This document shows, piece after piece, positions 1 to 10,525 of a DNA stretch of 64,000 nt; positions within the stretch are counted from its first letter, which is position 1; each line of letters opens with the position of its first letter. Below the pieces are notes generated by a model that was given only the letters and a program-made list of their open reading frames with translations, did no database searches and was not told where the DNA came from. Origin of the DNA: Cupriavidus necator. Its GTDB lineage: Bacteria; Pseudomonadota; Gammaproteobacteria; Burkholderiales; Burkholderiaceae. Location: positions 1,302,001 to 1,366,000 of the forward strand of contig CP074390.1 of NCBI GenBank assembly GCA_022041995.1, written 5' to 3'. Made by a program: the position numbers and the translations under genes.

Positions 1-139
1 GCGCACGGCAGCCGGCGTCACCACAGGCCGGCTACCTACCGAAGGATGATTGCGGCTCCGCCCTAAGGCTAATGTCGGGGCGCTGCATCCCGGCGCCAAA
101 TACCAGGAGCCATTGCACCCGATCGCCGGGGAGGAAGAC

Positions 140-1690
140 ATGTCCTGTCTGTTGCCAGAGACCGCCGCGCGGGAGAGCCTGGTCATCATGGTCACTACAG
201 CCGAGCCCGCAGGCTGGGAGCGGTTGGTGGTGCAGCGTCTGCAAGCCTCGGGCACGTGCCGAGTGGTCGAGCGCGCGCTTGGCGCAATGAACGCGCTGGA
301 GGAAGCGAGCGGCACTGCCGATCGGGCGAAGGCGCTGCAGGCGGGCGGGCAGGTGACCGCCATCGTCGACCTGACCGGCAGGCTCGATACCGGCTGGAGC
401 CGCCACGCCGCAGAGGGCGTGTGGCGCCTGTGCGACGCGCGCGGCCTTGCCCCGGGCGACCCGCACCACGGCCTGGAGACCCACGCCAGCGGTGCCGGCA
501 TCCGCCTGCACCTGGTGGTCTGGACGCCCTCGCATGCGGTCATCGTCGATACCGCCTCCGGCTATGCCGAACCCTGCGAGAAGGTTCGCCCCGAACGGCT
601 TGCCGTCATGGGTGCGTCGCTGCTTGACGGCGCCCTGCGCGAGATCCGCGCCCTGGGTGGACTGTCGGGGCGCCAGGTGTGGACGGGGCGTCATGGCCGC
701 CTGCCGGCATGGCGGCGCCTGCTCTGGCGCCTGCGCGCCCTCGGCAGTCACGCCATCATCCAGCTCAAGGGCTTCGTGCTGGTGGAGGAATGGATGGTGG
801 GCATCGTCGAGATGGCGTTTGCCGACGCCGTGCGTGCGCAGCGCCTCCCGGTGCGTTGGCTCGGCACTCGCATGCCGTCGTTCTGCTGGGCCGATCCCTT
901 CGGCGTGCCCGGCAGTCCGGACGAGATCTATTGCGAGGAAGTCGACTTGCGGCAGGGCATTGGCCGCATCGTCAGGCTCAGGCTGGACGCGCACGGCGCG
1001 CCGTCCGGCGCGGGGCAGGTCGATCTGGGGCTGCCGGGGCACCTGTCGTTCCCGTATCTGTTTCGCCATGACGGGGCGCTGTACTGCGTGGCGGAGTCTT
1101 CGCAGAGCCGGCGCTGCGTGCTGAACCGGCAGGAGGAGGGCGGGCGCTGGCAGCAGGTCGCGGTGTTGCTGGAGGACGTGGCCGCGGTCGACCCGACCGT
1201 CTTCGAGCATGAAGGCCGTTTCTGGCTGTTGTACACCGACGTCGCGATGGGGCAGTTCGACAACGTATGCCTGTGCTATGCGGAAAACCTGCTCGGTCCC
1301 TGGCAGCCGCACCCGCAGAACCCGGTCAAGTTCGACCACGGCTCGGCGCGCGCGGCCGGCTCGGTCATGCGGGAAGCAGACGGGCTGCTGCGCGTGGCGC
1401 AGGTCTGCAAGACCGGCTACGGGCAGGCCATCGCCGTCAACCGCATCGTGCACTGCACGCCCGAGTTCTATCGGGAGGAGACGGTGGGGGTCATCAGCCC
1501 GGCGGGGGATCGTGTCAACCCGCACGGCTTGCACACCTTGTCGGCGTGGGGCGGGCGCGTCGTGGTGGACGGCAAGCGCAATGGTTTCAATGGCGGCGTG
1601 CTGTGGCACAGGATCGTGTCGCGCGCCGCCCGCGCCTTGCGCCTGCCGCTGCCTACTCGAACCCCATCTCGCGCAGCATCACGGCGTTGA
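140..1690 (+). CDS. GINT1-like/beta-propeller glycan biosynthesis protein
   Basis: Predicted 516-aa cytosolic protein of a surface-polysaccharide locus. The C-terminal half carries the motif WADPF near residue 250 and a blade-like segment with AVDPTVF...FWLLYTD near 350-367. This is the pattern of the glucosamine inositolphosphorylceramide transferase N-terminal (GH43-like five-bladed propeller) family seen in many bacterial glycan loci, often fused to a formyltransferase-like N-terminal region. The start at 140 is preferred over an in-frame ATG at 50 because GGAGGAAG lies just ahead and the family-like sequence begins a few residues later. Its 3' end overlaps the convergent glycosyltransferase by 38 bp. 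The exact reaction is unknown; a role in sugar transfer or modification is inferred from context. Confidence 0.72.
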   Translation: MSCLLPETAARESLVIMVTTAEPAGWERLVVQRLQASGTCRVVERALGAMNALEEASGTADRAKALQAGGQVTAIVDLTGRLDTGWSRHAAEGVWRLCDARGLAPGDPHHGLETHASGAGIRLHLVVWTPSHAVIVDTASGYAEPCEKVRPERLAVMGASLLDGALREIRALGGLSGRQVWTGRHGRLPAWRRLLWRLRALGSHAIIQLKGFVLVEEWMVGIVEMAFADAVRAQRLPVRWLGTRMPSFCWADPFGVPGSPDEIYCEEVDLRQGIGRIVRLRLDAHGAPSGAGQVDLGLPGHLSFPYLFRHDGALYCVAESSQSRRCVLNRQEEGGRWQQVAVLLEDVAAVDPTVFEHEGRFWLLYTDVAMGQFDNVCLCYAENLLGPWQPHPQNPVKFDHGSARAAGSVMREADGLLRVAQVCKTGYGQAIAVNRIVHCTPEFYREETVGVISPAGDRVNPHGLHTLSAWGGRVVVDGKRNGFNGGVLWHRIVSRAARALRLPLPTRTPSRAASRR

Positions 1691-2771
1691 CCTTGCGCAC
1701 GTCGTACTTGGACTCGGCGATCTGGCGCGAGCGCTGGCCCATGCGCACGACTTGCTCCCAGTCCTCGATCAGCTGCATCATGGCCTGCTCCAGCGCGCCC
1801 ACGGACTTGACCGGCACCAGCAGGCCGTTGTCGCCGTCAACCACCGTCTCGCGGCAGCCTGGCGCATCGGTGGTGATGATGGGACGGCCCATCGCCATGG
1901 CCTCCAGCACAGAGCGCGGCGTGCCTTCACCGTAGGAAGGCAGCACGTAGACGTTGCAGCCGGCAATGGCCGGGCGCACGTCGGACAGCCGGCCGAGGAA
2001 GTCGACGGTTCCGTCCGCGACCCATGCGTCCAGCTCGTCCTGGGCGATGGCGTCGGGGCTGGCATCGATCCAGCCCACCAGGCTGAAGCGCGCACCGGCG
2101 CCCCGCGCGCGGATTCTTCGCGCGGCCTCGGCATACTCGCGCACGCCCTTGTCGCCCAGCAGGCGGGCGATCAGCAGGAAGCGCGGGCCGTCGTCGGGCA
2201 GGGGCGCGACCTCGAAGCTCGCCACGTCCACGCCGGAGCCATTGACAATGCACGAACGCTTGCCGGCCGGCAGGATTGCCGCGCGGCGGAACAGCGCCTC
2301 GTCGTCGGGATTCTGGAAAAAGGTGGTATGGGCGCGGCTGAGCGCCAGCGCGTAGAGCCGCTGCACCACCGCGCGCAGCCGGCTTCTGCCGCTGTCCTCG
2401 CGAAACGCATAGCCCAGCCCGGTGATCAGCGCGAAGCGGCGCGGCACGCGCGCCAGCCAGCCCGCCAGCATGCCGTAGATCACCGGCTTGATGGTGTAGC
2501 TCATCACGCAGGCGGGCCTGACCCGCCGCATCAGCCGATGCAGGGCGAGCAGCGTGCGCGCGTCGGCCAGCGGGTTCATCCCGGTACGCTGGAGCGGGAC
2601 GTGATGCACGACCACGCCACGCGATTCCAGCGCGGCGCGCACCTGATGCCCCGCTGGCAGGTCGGGCGCGGCGATATGCACCTCCAGGCCCTTTTGCTGA
2701 AGCGCTGCGATGAGCGGGCCGCGAAACGCGATCAGCGACTCGGCATAGCTGGCGATCATCAGGAAACGCAT
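1653..2771 (-). CDS. Glycosyltransferase family 4 (PglA/WbpT-like)
   Basis: 372-aa GT-B glycosyltransferase. The N-terminal domain starts MRFLMIASYAESLIAFRGPL and includes the segments YTIKPVIYG and ITGLGYAF, typical of GT4 enzymes that transfer HexNAc to a lipid-linked acceptor. The C-terminal donor-binding domain has the E-x7-E motif in EGTPRSVLE near residue 280. The ATG at 2769-2771 is preceded by AAAGGAG and lies inside the end of asnB (13-nt overlap), so the two are translationally coupled. With WbpP/WbpO-type genes upstream, a GalNAc or GalNAcA donor is plausible but not proven. Confidence 0.85.
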   Translation of the reverse strand: MRFLMIASYAESLIAFRGPLIAALQQKGLEVHIAAPDLPAGHQVRAALESRGVVVHHVPLQRTGMNPLADARTLLALHRLMRRVRPACVMSYTIKPVIYGMLAGWLARVPRRFALITGLGYAFREDSGRSRLRAVVQRLYALALSRAHTTFFQNPDDEALFRRAAILPAGKRSCIVNGSGVDVASFEVAPLPDDGPRFLLIARLLGDKGVREYAEAARRIRARGAGARFSLVGWIDASPDAIAQDELDAWVADGTVDFLGRLSDVRPAIAGCNVYVLPSYGEGTPRSVLEAMAMGRPIITTDAPGCRETVVDGDNGLLVPVKSVGALEQAMMQLIEDWEQVVRMGQRSRQIAESKYDVRKVNAVMLREMGFE

Positions 2772-4753
2772 GCGGGACTCCTTTTCGGTGCGGCCTGGTG
2801 CGCGAGCCATGCCTGGAACATCAGCACGCACCAGAGCTGATGGTGCCAGTTGCGCCGCCCGGAAAGATGCTCGGCCCAGCGTTTGCGTATCGGCTCTGGG
2901 TTCAGGTAGCCCTCGCACCGCAGGCGCCGGGGATCGATCAGGTCCTCGGCCCAGTCGCGCAGCGGCCCGCGCAGCCACGCGTCGATCGGAATGCCGAAGC
3001 CCATCTTGGGCCGCTCGATCAGCGTGCGCGGCACATAGCGGTCCAGCACCTGGCGCAGCACCCATTTGGTGGTATAGCCCCGTTCTTCCCTGCGCAACTT
3101 GTACGCCAGCGGCAGCCGCCACGCGAATTCGACCACGCGGTGGTCGAGGAACGGTATGCGGGTCTCAAGGCTGTGATGCATGGCTGCGCGGTCGACCTTG
3201 GCCAGGATGTCGTTGGGCAGGTAGCTCAGCATGTCCAGTGCCATCATCCGCTCCACGTCGGTCAAGGCGCGGAAGGCCTGCGCGCTGCCGTCCAGCACCG
3301 TGGCCGCTTCTGCGCCGCCGACGACGAGCATCTCCGGGTGGGGCCAGTGGGACACCATGCCGCGGTACAGCTCGGCCGACGAGCGCGCCGCCATGACGCC
3401 GGCGCCCTTGTGGATCTTCTCGCCCACATTGGCCCAGCGCGAGGCGACGGGGAACGCGGCTGCGATCCGGTTGATGCGGTGTGGCGAGCATCGTGTCAGG
3501 CTCCATGCCGCAGCTGCCCGTAGCGGGGCGGAAATGCGCGAGAGCCGGGGCCACAACTCGGCCGTGATCTGGTAACGGTTATAGCCGCCGAACAGTTCGT
3601 CGCCGGCGTCGCCGGAAAGCGAAACGGTGACATGCCGCCGCGCCAGCTCGCTGACCAGCAGCGTCGGAATCTGCGAAGAGTCGGCGAATGGTTCGTCGTA
3701 GATCCGGGGCAGGCCGGGGATGACCGCCATCGCATGTTCGGGCGTGACGTACAGCTCGGTATGGCTCGTGCCAAGATGCTGCGCCACCGCCTTCGCGTGT
3801 GCGGCTTCGCTGTAGTCGGAATTGTGAAAGCCAATGGAGAAGGTGCGGATAGGCTGCGACGATTGCGACTGCATCAATGCCACCACCGTCGAGGAATCGA
3901 CCCCGCCGGACAGGAAGGCACCGAGCGGGACGTCCGCCATCATCTGGCGGCCTACCGCATCGCGCAACAGCGTCTCCAGCTGGTCCACTGCATCGCCCGG
4001 GCTGCCGGCGAACGGATGCTGAACGCCGTCAAGCGCGGCCCCGGCGCCGGACCAGTAGGGCCGCAGCACGGGCTCAGGCGCCCCCAGCGAGACCGTCAGC
4101 AGATGCGCCGGCGGCAGCTTGGCAACATTGTGGTAGATCGAATGGCTGCCGCTCACATTGTTGTGGCGCATATACAGGCACAGCGCGTCGCGGTTGATGC
4201 GGCCCTCGAACGCGGGGTGCGGGCGCAGCGCCTTGAGTTCCGACCCGAACAGGAAGGCACGGCCCCTGCCGGTTGCCTGCCAGCCGTAGTAGAGCGGCTT
4301 TTCGCCGAGCCGGTCGCGCGCCAGTGTCAGCATGCAGGTCCGCCGGTCCCACAGCGCAAACGCAAACATGCCCACGGCGCGCCGGACCGTGGCCTCGGCG
4401 CCCCAGGCATCGATGCCGGCAAGCAGGGTTTCGGTGTCAGAGTGGCCGCGCCACCGGGGCGCGACGCCGGCACGCTCCAGCTCGGCGCGGATGTCCAGGT
4501 GGTTGTAGATCTCGCCGTTGAAGGCAATGACATGGCGGCCGCTGGCGGCGGTCATGGGCTGGTGTCCGGCCGCGGACAGATCGACGATCGCCAGGCGGCG
4601 GTGGGCCAGCCCGAACGGCTGGTCCGGATCGCACCAGGTGTCGCCGTGGTCCGGTCCGCGGTGGCGGATCTGGTTGGCCATGTCGGCGAGCAAGGTCGCC
4701 CGGTCGGCCAGGGTGGCGGGAAAGCCGCCAAGAAATCCTGCAAATCCGCACAT
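2759..4753 (-). CDS. asnB: Asparagine synthase-like glutamine amidotransferase
   Basis: 664 aa, full length for the AsnB family. The class II glutaminase domain begins with the nucleophile Cys2 (MCGFAGF) and includes RHRGPDHGD and FNGEIYNH; the synthetase domain has the PP-loop SGGVDSS near residue 285. Glutamine ammonia would be transferred to an adenylated carboxylate. AsnB homologues inside polysaccharide loci (for example WbpS in Pseudomonas O-antigen clusters) are known or proposed to amidate uronic acids. The adjacent WbpO-type dehydrogenase would make such a uronate, so amidation of a HexNAcA residue is a better guess here than free asparagine synthesis. The start is fixed by the need for Cys2. 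It lies 17 nt after the epimerase and overlaps the next GT. Confidence 0.9.
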   Translation of the reverse strand: MCGFAGFLGGFPATLADRATLLADMANQIRHRGPDHGDTWCDPDQPFGLAHRRLAIVDLSAAGHQPMTAASGRHVIAFNGEIYNHLDIRAELERAGVAPRWRGHSDTETLLAGIDAWGAEATVRRAVGMFAFALWDRRTCMLTLARDRLGEKPLYYGWQATGRGRAFLFGSELKALRPHPAFEGRINRDALCLYMRHNNVSGSHSIYHNVAKLPPAHLLTVSLGAPEPVLRPYWSGAGAALDGVQHPFAGSPGDAVDQLETLLRDAVGRQMMADVPLGAFLSGGVDSSTVVALMQSQSSQPIRTFSIGFHNSDYSEAAHAKAVAQHLGTSHTELYVTPEHAMAVIPGLPRIYDEPFADSSQIPTLLVSELARRHVTVSLSGDAGDELFGGYNRYQITAELWPRLSRISAPLRAAAAWSLTRCSPHRINRIAAAFPVASRWANVGEKIHKGAGVMAARSSAELYRGMVSHWPHPEMLVVGGAEAATVLDGSAQAFRALTDVERMMALDMLSYLPNDILAKVDRAAMHHSLETRIPFLDHRVVEFAWRLPLAYKLRREERGYTTKWVLRQVLDRYVPRTLIERPKMGFGIPIDAWLRGPLRDWAEDLIDPRRLRCEGYLNPEPIRKRWAEHLSGRRNWHHQLWCVLMFQAWLAHQAAPKRSPACVS

Positions 4754-4770
4754 GGCTATGTCCCGGTTGC

Positions 4771-5856
4771 TCAGGCGTTCAGTGCCTGCTGCATCTGCAC
4801 GTACCAAGGCATCGCCTCGGCCAGGCCGTCGCGGACGCGGTGGGTAGGCAGGTATCCCAGCAGGCGTTGTGCCTTGCCAATGTCGGCCTGGCTGTGGCGC
4901 ACGTCTCCGGCCCGGAAGCCGCGATAGACCGGCTGGGTGCCGGCGGCGACGCCGTAGGGCCGCAGCCCGTCGCGAAGCAGCTCGAACAGCGTGGCCAGCG
5001 TGGTGCGGTCGCCGACCGCCACGTTATAGACCTGGCTGCCCCCCTCGCGGTGGTCGCTGGCGGCGGCGAGCAGGTTGGCCTGCACGGCGTTCGCGACGTA
5101 GCAGAAGTCGCGGCTGGTTTCTCCGTCGCCGTTGATGTAGACGGCCTCGTGCCGCAGCAGGGCTGCGATCCATTTGGGAATCACCGCCGCATAGGCACCA
5201 TTGGGATCCTGGCGCGGCCCGAACACGTTGAAGTAGCGCAGGCCAGTGGCATGCACGCCGTAGCACCGGTGGAAGACGTCGGCATACAGCTCGTTGGCAT
5301 ACTTGGTGACCGCGTAGGGGCTCAGCGGCCTGCCGATGCGGTCTTCCACCTTCGGCAGGCCCGGATGGTCGCCGTAGGTGCTGCTGCTCGCCGCATAGAC
5401 GAAGCTTCTGACCTGCGCATCGCGGGCGGCGACCAGCAGGTTCAGGAATCCGCTGATATTGACGCTGTGGGTCGCGATCGGGTCTTCCAGGCTGCGCGGC
5501 ACGGAGCCGAGCGCCGCCTGGTGCAGCACGAAGTCCACCGGGTACAGGCCGTTGGCTGCGCCCTCGCGCCCGGGCGCGCAAAAGCACATGGCGCTGCGGC
5601 AGTGCTCGAGGTTGCGGATATCGCCTTCGATAAAGCGGAAATTGGCCCACTGCCGGGGCGACACCAGCGCCTCGACTTCGATGAGGTTGCGGCGGTGCCC
5701 GGTGGAGAAGTTGTCCAGGCCGACCACGCGCTGGTCGAGGCGCAACAGCGCTTCCAGCAGGTTGCTGCCGATGAATCCGGCGACGCCGGTGACAAGCCAC
5801 GTGCGCGGCGTGGCGGCCAGGCGGGCCTTGAGGTGCGCGTAGGCGTTCTCTTGCAT
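4771..5856 (-). CDS. wbpP: UDP-N-acetylglucosamine 4-epimerase (WbpP type)
   Basis: 361-aa extended SDR. The Rossmann motif GVAGFIGSN is near residue 24, the catalytic Ser/Thr lies in SSSTYGDHPGLPK, and YxxxK is in YAVTKYANE. The N-terminal extension ahead of the nucleotide-binding motif (AYAHLKARLAATPRTWLVTG) is characteristic of WbpP/WbgU, which interconvert UDP-GlcNAc and UDP-GalNAc (or the uronic acid forms). It is the second gene of a minus-strand run after the dehydrogenase, with a 60-nt gap. No strong ribosome site is visible ahead of ATG 5856. Epimerase identity is firm; whether the in vivo substrate is UDP-GlcNAc or UDP-GlcNAcA is inference. Confidence 0.9.
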   Translation of the reverse strand: MQENAYAHLKARLAATPRTWLVTGVAGFIGSNLLEALLRLDQRVVGLDNFSTGHRRNLIEVEALVSPRQWANFRFIEGDIRNLEHCRSAMCFCAPGREGAANGLYPVDFVLHQAALGSVPRSLEDPIATHSVNISGFLNLLVAARDAQVRSFVYAASSSTYGDHPGLPKVEDRIGRPLSPYAVTKYANELYADVFHRCYGVHATGLRYFNVFGPRQDPNGAYAAVIPKWIAALLRHEAVYINGDGETSRDFCYVANAVQANLLAAASDHREGGSQVYNVAVGDRTTLATLFELLRDGLRPYGVAAGTQPVYRGFRAGDVRHSQADIGKAQRLLGYLPTHRVRDGLAEAMPWYVQMQQALNA

Positions 5857-5916
5857 GGGGACGGTGGTTCCGTTGCGCCGCTTCCGGCGGGTTTTCGGTG
5901 CGTGGCCGCAAGGCGG

Positions 5917-7194
<1,278 letters not shown>

Positions 7195-7343
7195 GACCGT
7201 GATCTTCCGAGTAGTCGAGCCTGTCGTCGTCGGCATGGAAAGGCAGACTCGTGGAAATTATCGTGCGCGGGCGGCGTGCCGTGCGCGGCGGTTCGTGTCT
7301 TGACGTACACAAGCCCGCAGCCGTGCAGCAGTGGTGGCCCGCG

Positions 7344-8507
7344 TCACGCCATGCCGATTTCGCTGGTGGTGGTTTCTCCGGATGTGCCGGACAGCAGGCG
7401 TTCCCAGTACGTGCCGATTTCGCCCGGCGTGAACCTTTGTGCGTGACGGCGGCCCGCTTCGGACAGGCGGGCCGCCAGTTCGGGACTGGTGATGACCGCC
7501 GCGATCCCACGCGCCAGCGCGGTGGGGTCGTCGACCGGACTGAGCTGGGCGTTTTCTCCGTGAGTGAGCATGGCCTTCACCCCGGTCTCGCAGTTGGTGG
7601 CGACCACCGGCAGGCCATATGCCATCGCCTCCAGCAACACCAGCGAAAAGCCTTCAAAGCGGGAACTGAGGCAAAAGAGAGAGGCGTCGCGGTACACCGA
7701 CTCGATATCGCTGCGTGCCGGTTCGATGTGTACGCAGTCCTGCAGGCAGAGCCGGTCGCGCAGCTGTGTCAGGGATTCGAGCAACTCGCCGTTGCCCACG
7801 ATCCGGAGCCGCCAGTCCGGAAACGTCGTGGCAATGGGCACCCACGCTTGCAGCAGCACGTCGAAGCCTTTGACGTCGGCCAGGCGCCCCACGGCAACAG
7901 CGGTGCGGGACGTGCGCGCAGCCGGCTCGGCGGGGATGGGGAAGGTCAGGATATTGGGGATGACGTCGATATTGGTGCAATGCAGGCTGCGTACCCATTT
8001 CTCGCGGTCCAGCTCGGTCAGCACCACGATCCGCTCGCAGGTGCGTGCGGCGAGGCGGCGCGCGATGCTGCGCAGCGGCAGGCCCAGGTCCTGGTCGAAG
8101 TTGCAATGCTCCCAGGCAATGCGGCGCATGCCCAGCCCCAGGCATGCCGGCAGGGTGAACAGCGTCAGCAAGGGGTCGACTTCCACCAGCACGGCAATCT
8201 TGTGCTGCCGGAGGTAGCGCCGCAGGCGCGCGATGGTGGGCAGGAATTGCGAACGGAAGGAAGGGCGCCGATCGAACAGGGCGTCGTGCCGGACCGCCGG
8301 ATCGAGCCGGAAGCAGCTGCGCGGATCGCACAGGCTGAGGATGTGGATGTCGTGGCCGCGCCGCGCCAGCTCGTTCGCCACCGTGGCGGCCATGCGCTCG
8401 GCCCCGCCGAATAAGTTCAGCGTGCCGGTCAGGAAGCAGATCGCCGGCGCCGTCGTCGCGTCGGCGCCCCGGTGCCGGCCCGGGCTACTGGTAGCGCGCG
8501 GCCGCAT
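7344..8507 (-). CDS. Glycosyltransferase family 4
   Basis: 387-aa GT-B enzyme. The N-terminal acceptor domain begins with the GT4-type GTLNLFGGAERMAATVANEL, and the donor domain has E-x7-E in EGFSLVLLE followed by AYGLPVVATNCETG. The proposed ATG at 8505-8507 lies inside the end of the preceding GT (23-nt overlap), so translation is probably coupled. The open frame continues upstream, but that sequence looks like an out-of-frame copy of the neighbour. The acceptor and sugar are unknown. It acts at the cytosolic face of the inner membrane in repeat-unit assembly. Confidence 0.85.
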   Translation of the reverse strand: MRPRATSSPGRHRGADATTAPAICFLTGTLNLFGGAERMAATVANELARRGHDIHILSLCDPRSCFRLDPAVRHDALFDRRPSFRSQFLPTIARLRRYLRQHKIAVLVEVDPLLTLFTLPACLGLGMRRIAWEHCNFDQDLGLPLRSIARRLAARTCERIVVLTELDREKWVRSLHCTNIDVIPNILTFPIPAEPAARTSRTAVAVGRLADVKGFDVLLQAWVPIATTFPDWRLRIVGNGELLESLTQLRDRLCLQDCVHIEPARSDIESVYRDASLFCLSSRFEGFSLVLLEAMAYGLPVVATNCETGVKAMLTHGENAQLSPVDDPTALARGIAAVITSPELAARLSEAGRRHAQRFTPGEIGTYWERLLSGTSGETTTSEIGMA

Positions 8508-9660
8508 CGGTGGCCTCCACGTGTGGCGCCGCGCCGGCGCTTGCGAGCCTTGCATACAGGCGCAGCCACTCGCGGGCAATGACCTCGATGTTGAATGCCG
8601 TCGCAATATGCTGGTGCCGCGCCGCTTCGTCGGCAGGCTCACCGCGCCCTTGCGGGACGGAGTCGCCAATGGCGCGCGCCAATGCCGCCGTATCGCCACG
8701 ACGGACCAGGGTGCCGACGGTGCCGAGCATGGCCGGGACACCCGAGGCATCGGTGGAGACCACCGGGCACCCGCACGCCAACGCTTCGCCCACGACCAGC
8801 GGCATCCCTTCGATCAGGGACGACAGCACGAACAGATCCGCCGCATTCAGCAGCGCCGGCACGTCCGCCCGCTGGCCTAGCAGACGCACGCGCCCGCTCA
8901 GCCCGTGCTGTGCGATGCGCTGCGCCAGGGCATCGCGCTGCGGACCGTCGCCAGCGATCATCAGCACCGTGCCGGGCCCGGGGCAGGCCTGCGCGAAGGC
9001 ATCGATGAGGTCGGCCTGGGCCTTGTCCGGCACCAGCCGGCCAACGTTGAGGACGAACCGGTCGCCCGGGCCCAGGCCGAGCCCGGCACGGGTGGCGGCG
9101 CGCTGTTCAGCGCTGGGCCGGTAGCGGGTGGTATCGAAGCCGTTGGGCATGTAGATGATGCGCGTCTCGGGGGCCGCCCGCACCTCGATCATGCGCTGCC
9201 GGCCTTCGTCGCTGACCTGGGTGGTGAGATCGGCCCAGCGGTCGGTGAGGCGGTACGCCAGCATGCGCCAGGTGCCGCCCTCCATGTAGTTGTGCGCCGT
9301 GCAGATCGTGGCGGGGACAGGGCACACTCGTGTCAGCAGGCGCGCGACCAGGTTGGCGTGAACCAAGTGGGCATGGATGACGTCGGGGCGCCAGCGCAGC
9401 ACGAACCGCCGGATCTGCATGAGGGTGGCCAGCAATGCCAGCGGGGTCTTGCGTATCGCCAGCATCAGGGTCTCGACGCCTTCCGGAAGCTTCACCTCGC
9501 AGCCCGGCATCAGGCTGATCACTGAGACCGCGTGTCCCAGCGACAGGTACTGGCGTGCGAGCGCGGCCACCTGCTGTTCCGCGCCCCCCATCTGCAGGCA
9601 GGTGATGAGCAGGGTGATCCGCATTGGCCCGGCTGGCTTTCCGGATTGGCTCTGGTCCAT
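8485..9660 (-). CDS. Glycosyltransferase family 4
   Basis: 391-aa GT-B enzyme, first gene of the leftward run. The N-terminus has MRITLLITCLQMGGAEQQVA, the GT4 glycine-rich acceptor loop; the C-terminal domain has E-x7-E in EGMPLVVGE followed by ACGCPVVSTDASG. ATG 9660 is preceded by GAGGAGA at good spacing, which decides between it and a later in-frame ATG at MRITLL. The promoter must lie in the 218-bp divergent gap shared with the initiating transferase. It is a partner of the overlapping GT4 downstream. The sugar donor cannot be told from the sequence. Confidence 0.86.
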   Translation of the reverse strand: MDQSQSGKPAGPMRITLLITCLQMGGAEQQVAALARQYLSLGHAVSVISLMPGCEVKLPEGVETLMLAIRKTPLALLATLMQIRRFVLRWRPDVIHAHLVHANLVARLLTRVCPVPATICTAHNYMEGGTWRMLAYRLTDRWADLTTQVSDEGRQRMIEVRAAPETRIIYMPNGFDTTRYRPSAEQRAATRAGLGLGPGDRFVLNVGRLVPDKAQADLIDAFAQACPGPGTVLMIAGDGPQRDALAQRIAQHGLSGRVRLLGQRADVPALLNAADLFVLSSLIEGMPLVVGEALACGCPVVSTDASGVPAMLGTVGTLVRRGDTAALARAIGDSVPQGRGEPADEAARHQHIATAFNIEVIAREWLRLYARLASAGAAPHVEATDAAARYQ

Positions 9661-9878
9661 CCTGTCTCCTCGGCATGGTTGATGCGGTCCCAAGCACGCT
9701 ACCGCTGCCGGAGCGCGGCATCTGTTCGGCGTCGAACGCAGGCGCTTGCCCCCTGCGCCATGACAGCCGGCGAGGTTCTGTGGTGTACGACACGTTCCCG
9801 CGCGCTCGGGTGGTTCACAGGGGCGGGCGAATCGGATTTCATATCTCCTGTACATGGCACAGGCGGCGGGAATCGATC

Positions 9879-10478
9879 ATGAAGCGCGTTCTGGATGTTG
9901 TCCTCACGTCGGTGGCGCTGATGGTGCTGGCGCTGCCCTTGCTGGTCGTGATGGGGCTGGTTCGCTGGAAGCTTGGCGGTCCGGTCTTCTTCCGGCAGAC
10001 GCGTGCAGGCCTCGACGGCAAGCCCTTCGAAGTCATCAAGTTCCGCACCATGACGGATGAGCGCGGCCCCGATGGCGAACTGCTGCCCGACGCGCAACGG
10101 ATCACGCCGTTCGGCTGGATGATCCGGCGCACCAGCATCGACGAACTGCCGGAGCTCTGGTGCGTCCTGAAGGGCGAGATGAGCCTGGTCGGGCCGCGCC
10201 CGCTGCCCACGTTCTACCTGCCCCTCTACTCGCCGGAACAGGCGCGGCGGCTGCTGGTCCTGCCGGGCATCACGGGCTGGGCGCAGGTCAACGGACGCAA
10301 TTCGCTGAGCTGGGAGGAGAAGTTCCGGCTGGACGTCTGGTATGTGGATCACCAGTCGTTCTGGCTCGATCTCAGGATCCTGTGGCGAACCATCGGAACG
10401 GTGCTGGCCAAGGAAGACATCAGTGCCGCTGGCGAAGTCTCGGCGACCCGCTTCTGCGGGAGCAAGGAGGTGCCATAG
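9879..10478 (+). CDS. Initiating sugar-1-phosphate (phosphoglycosyl) transferase
   Basis: 199-aa monotopic phosphoglycosyl transferase of the PglC/EpsL short type. One re-entrant hydrophobic segment (residues about 5-30, VLTSVALMVLALPLLVVMG) is followed by the family signatures FFRQTRAG, FEVIKFRTM and the catalytic Asp-Glu in RRTSIDELPEL, then SLVGPRPL. It moves a sugar phosphate from a UDP sugar to undecaprenyl phosphate and so starts each glycan unit. It lacks the multi-span N-terminal region of WcaJ/WbaP. With a PglF-like dehydratase and a DegT gene in the locus, a diNAcBac- or QuiNAc-type first sugar is likely. The ribosome site is weak. Confidence 0.92.
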   Translation: MKRVLDVVLTSVALMVLALPLLVVMGLVRWKLGGPVFFRQTRAGLDGKPFEVIKFRTMTDERGPDGELLPDAQRITPFGWMIRRTSIDELPELWCVLKGEMSLVGPRPLPTFYLPLYSPEQARRLLVLPGITGWAQVNGRNSLSWEEKFRLDVWYVDHQSFWLDLRILWRTIGTVLAKEDISAAGEVSATRFCGSKEVP

Positions 10479-10525
10479 ACGCCATGGGCGCCGTGGCCCG
10501 CACCGCAAACCTTGGGGAATTGCCA

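Noticed and set aside
32..1609. 525-codon minus-strand frame at the left edge
   Set aside because: His/Arg/Ala-rich shadow of the GINT1-like gene, with no motif.
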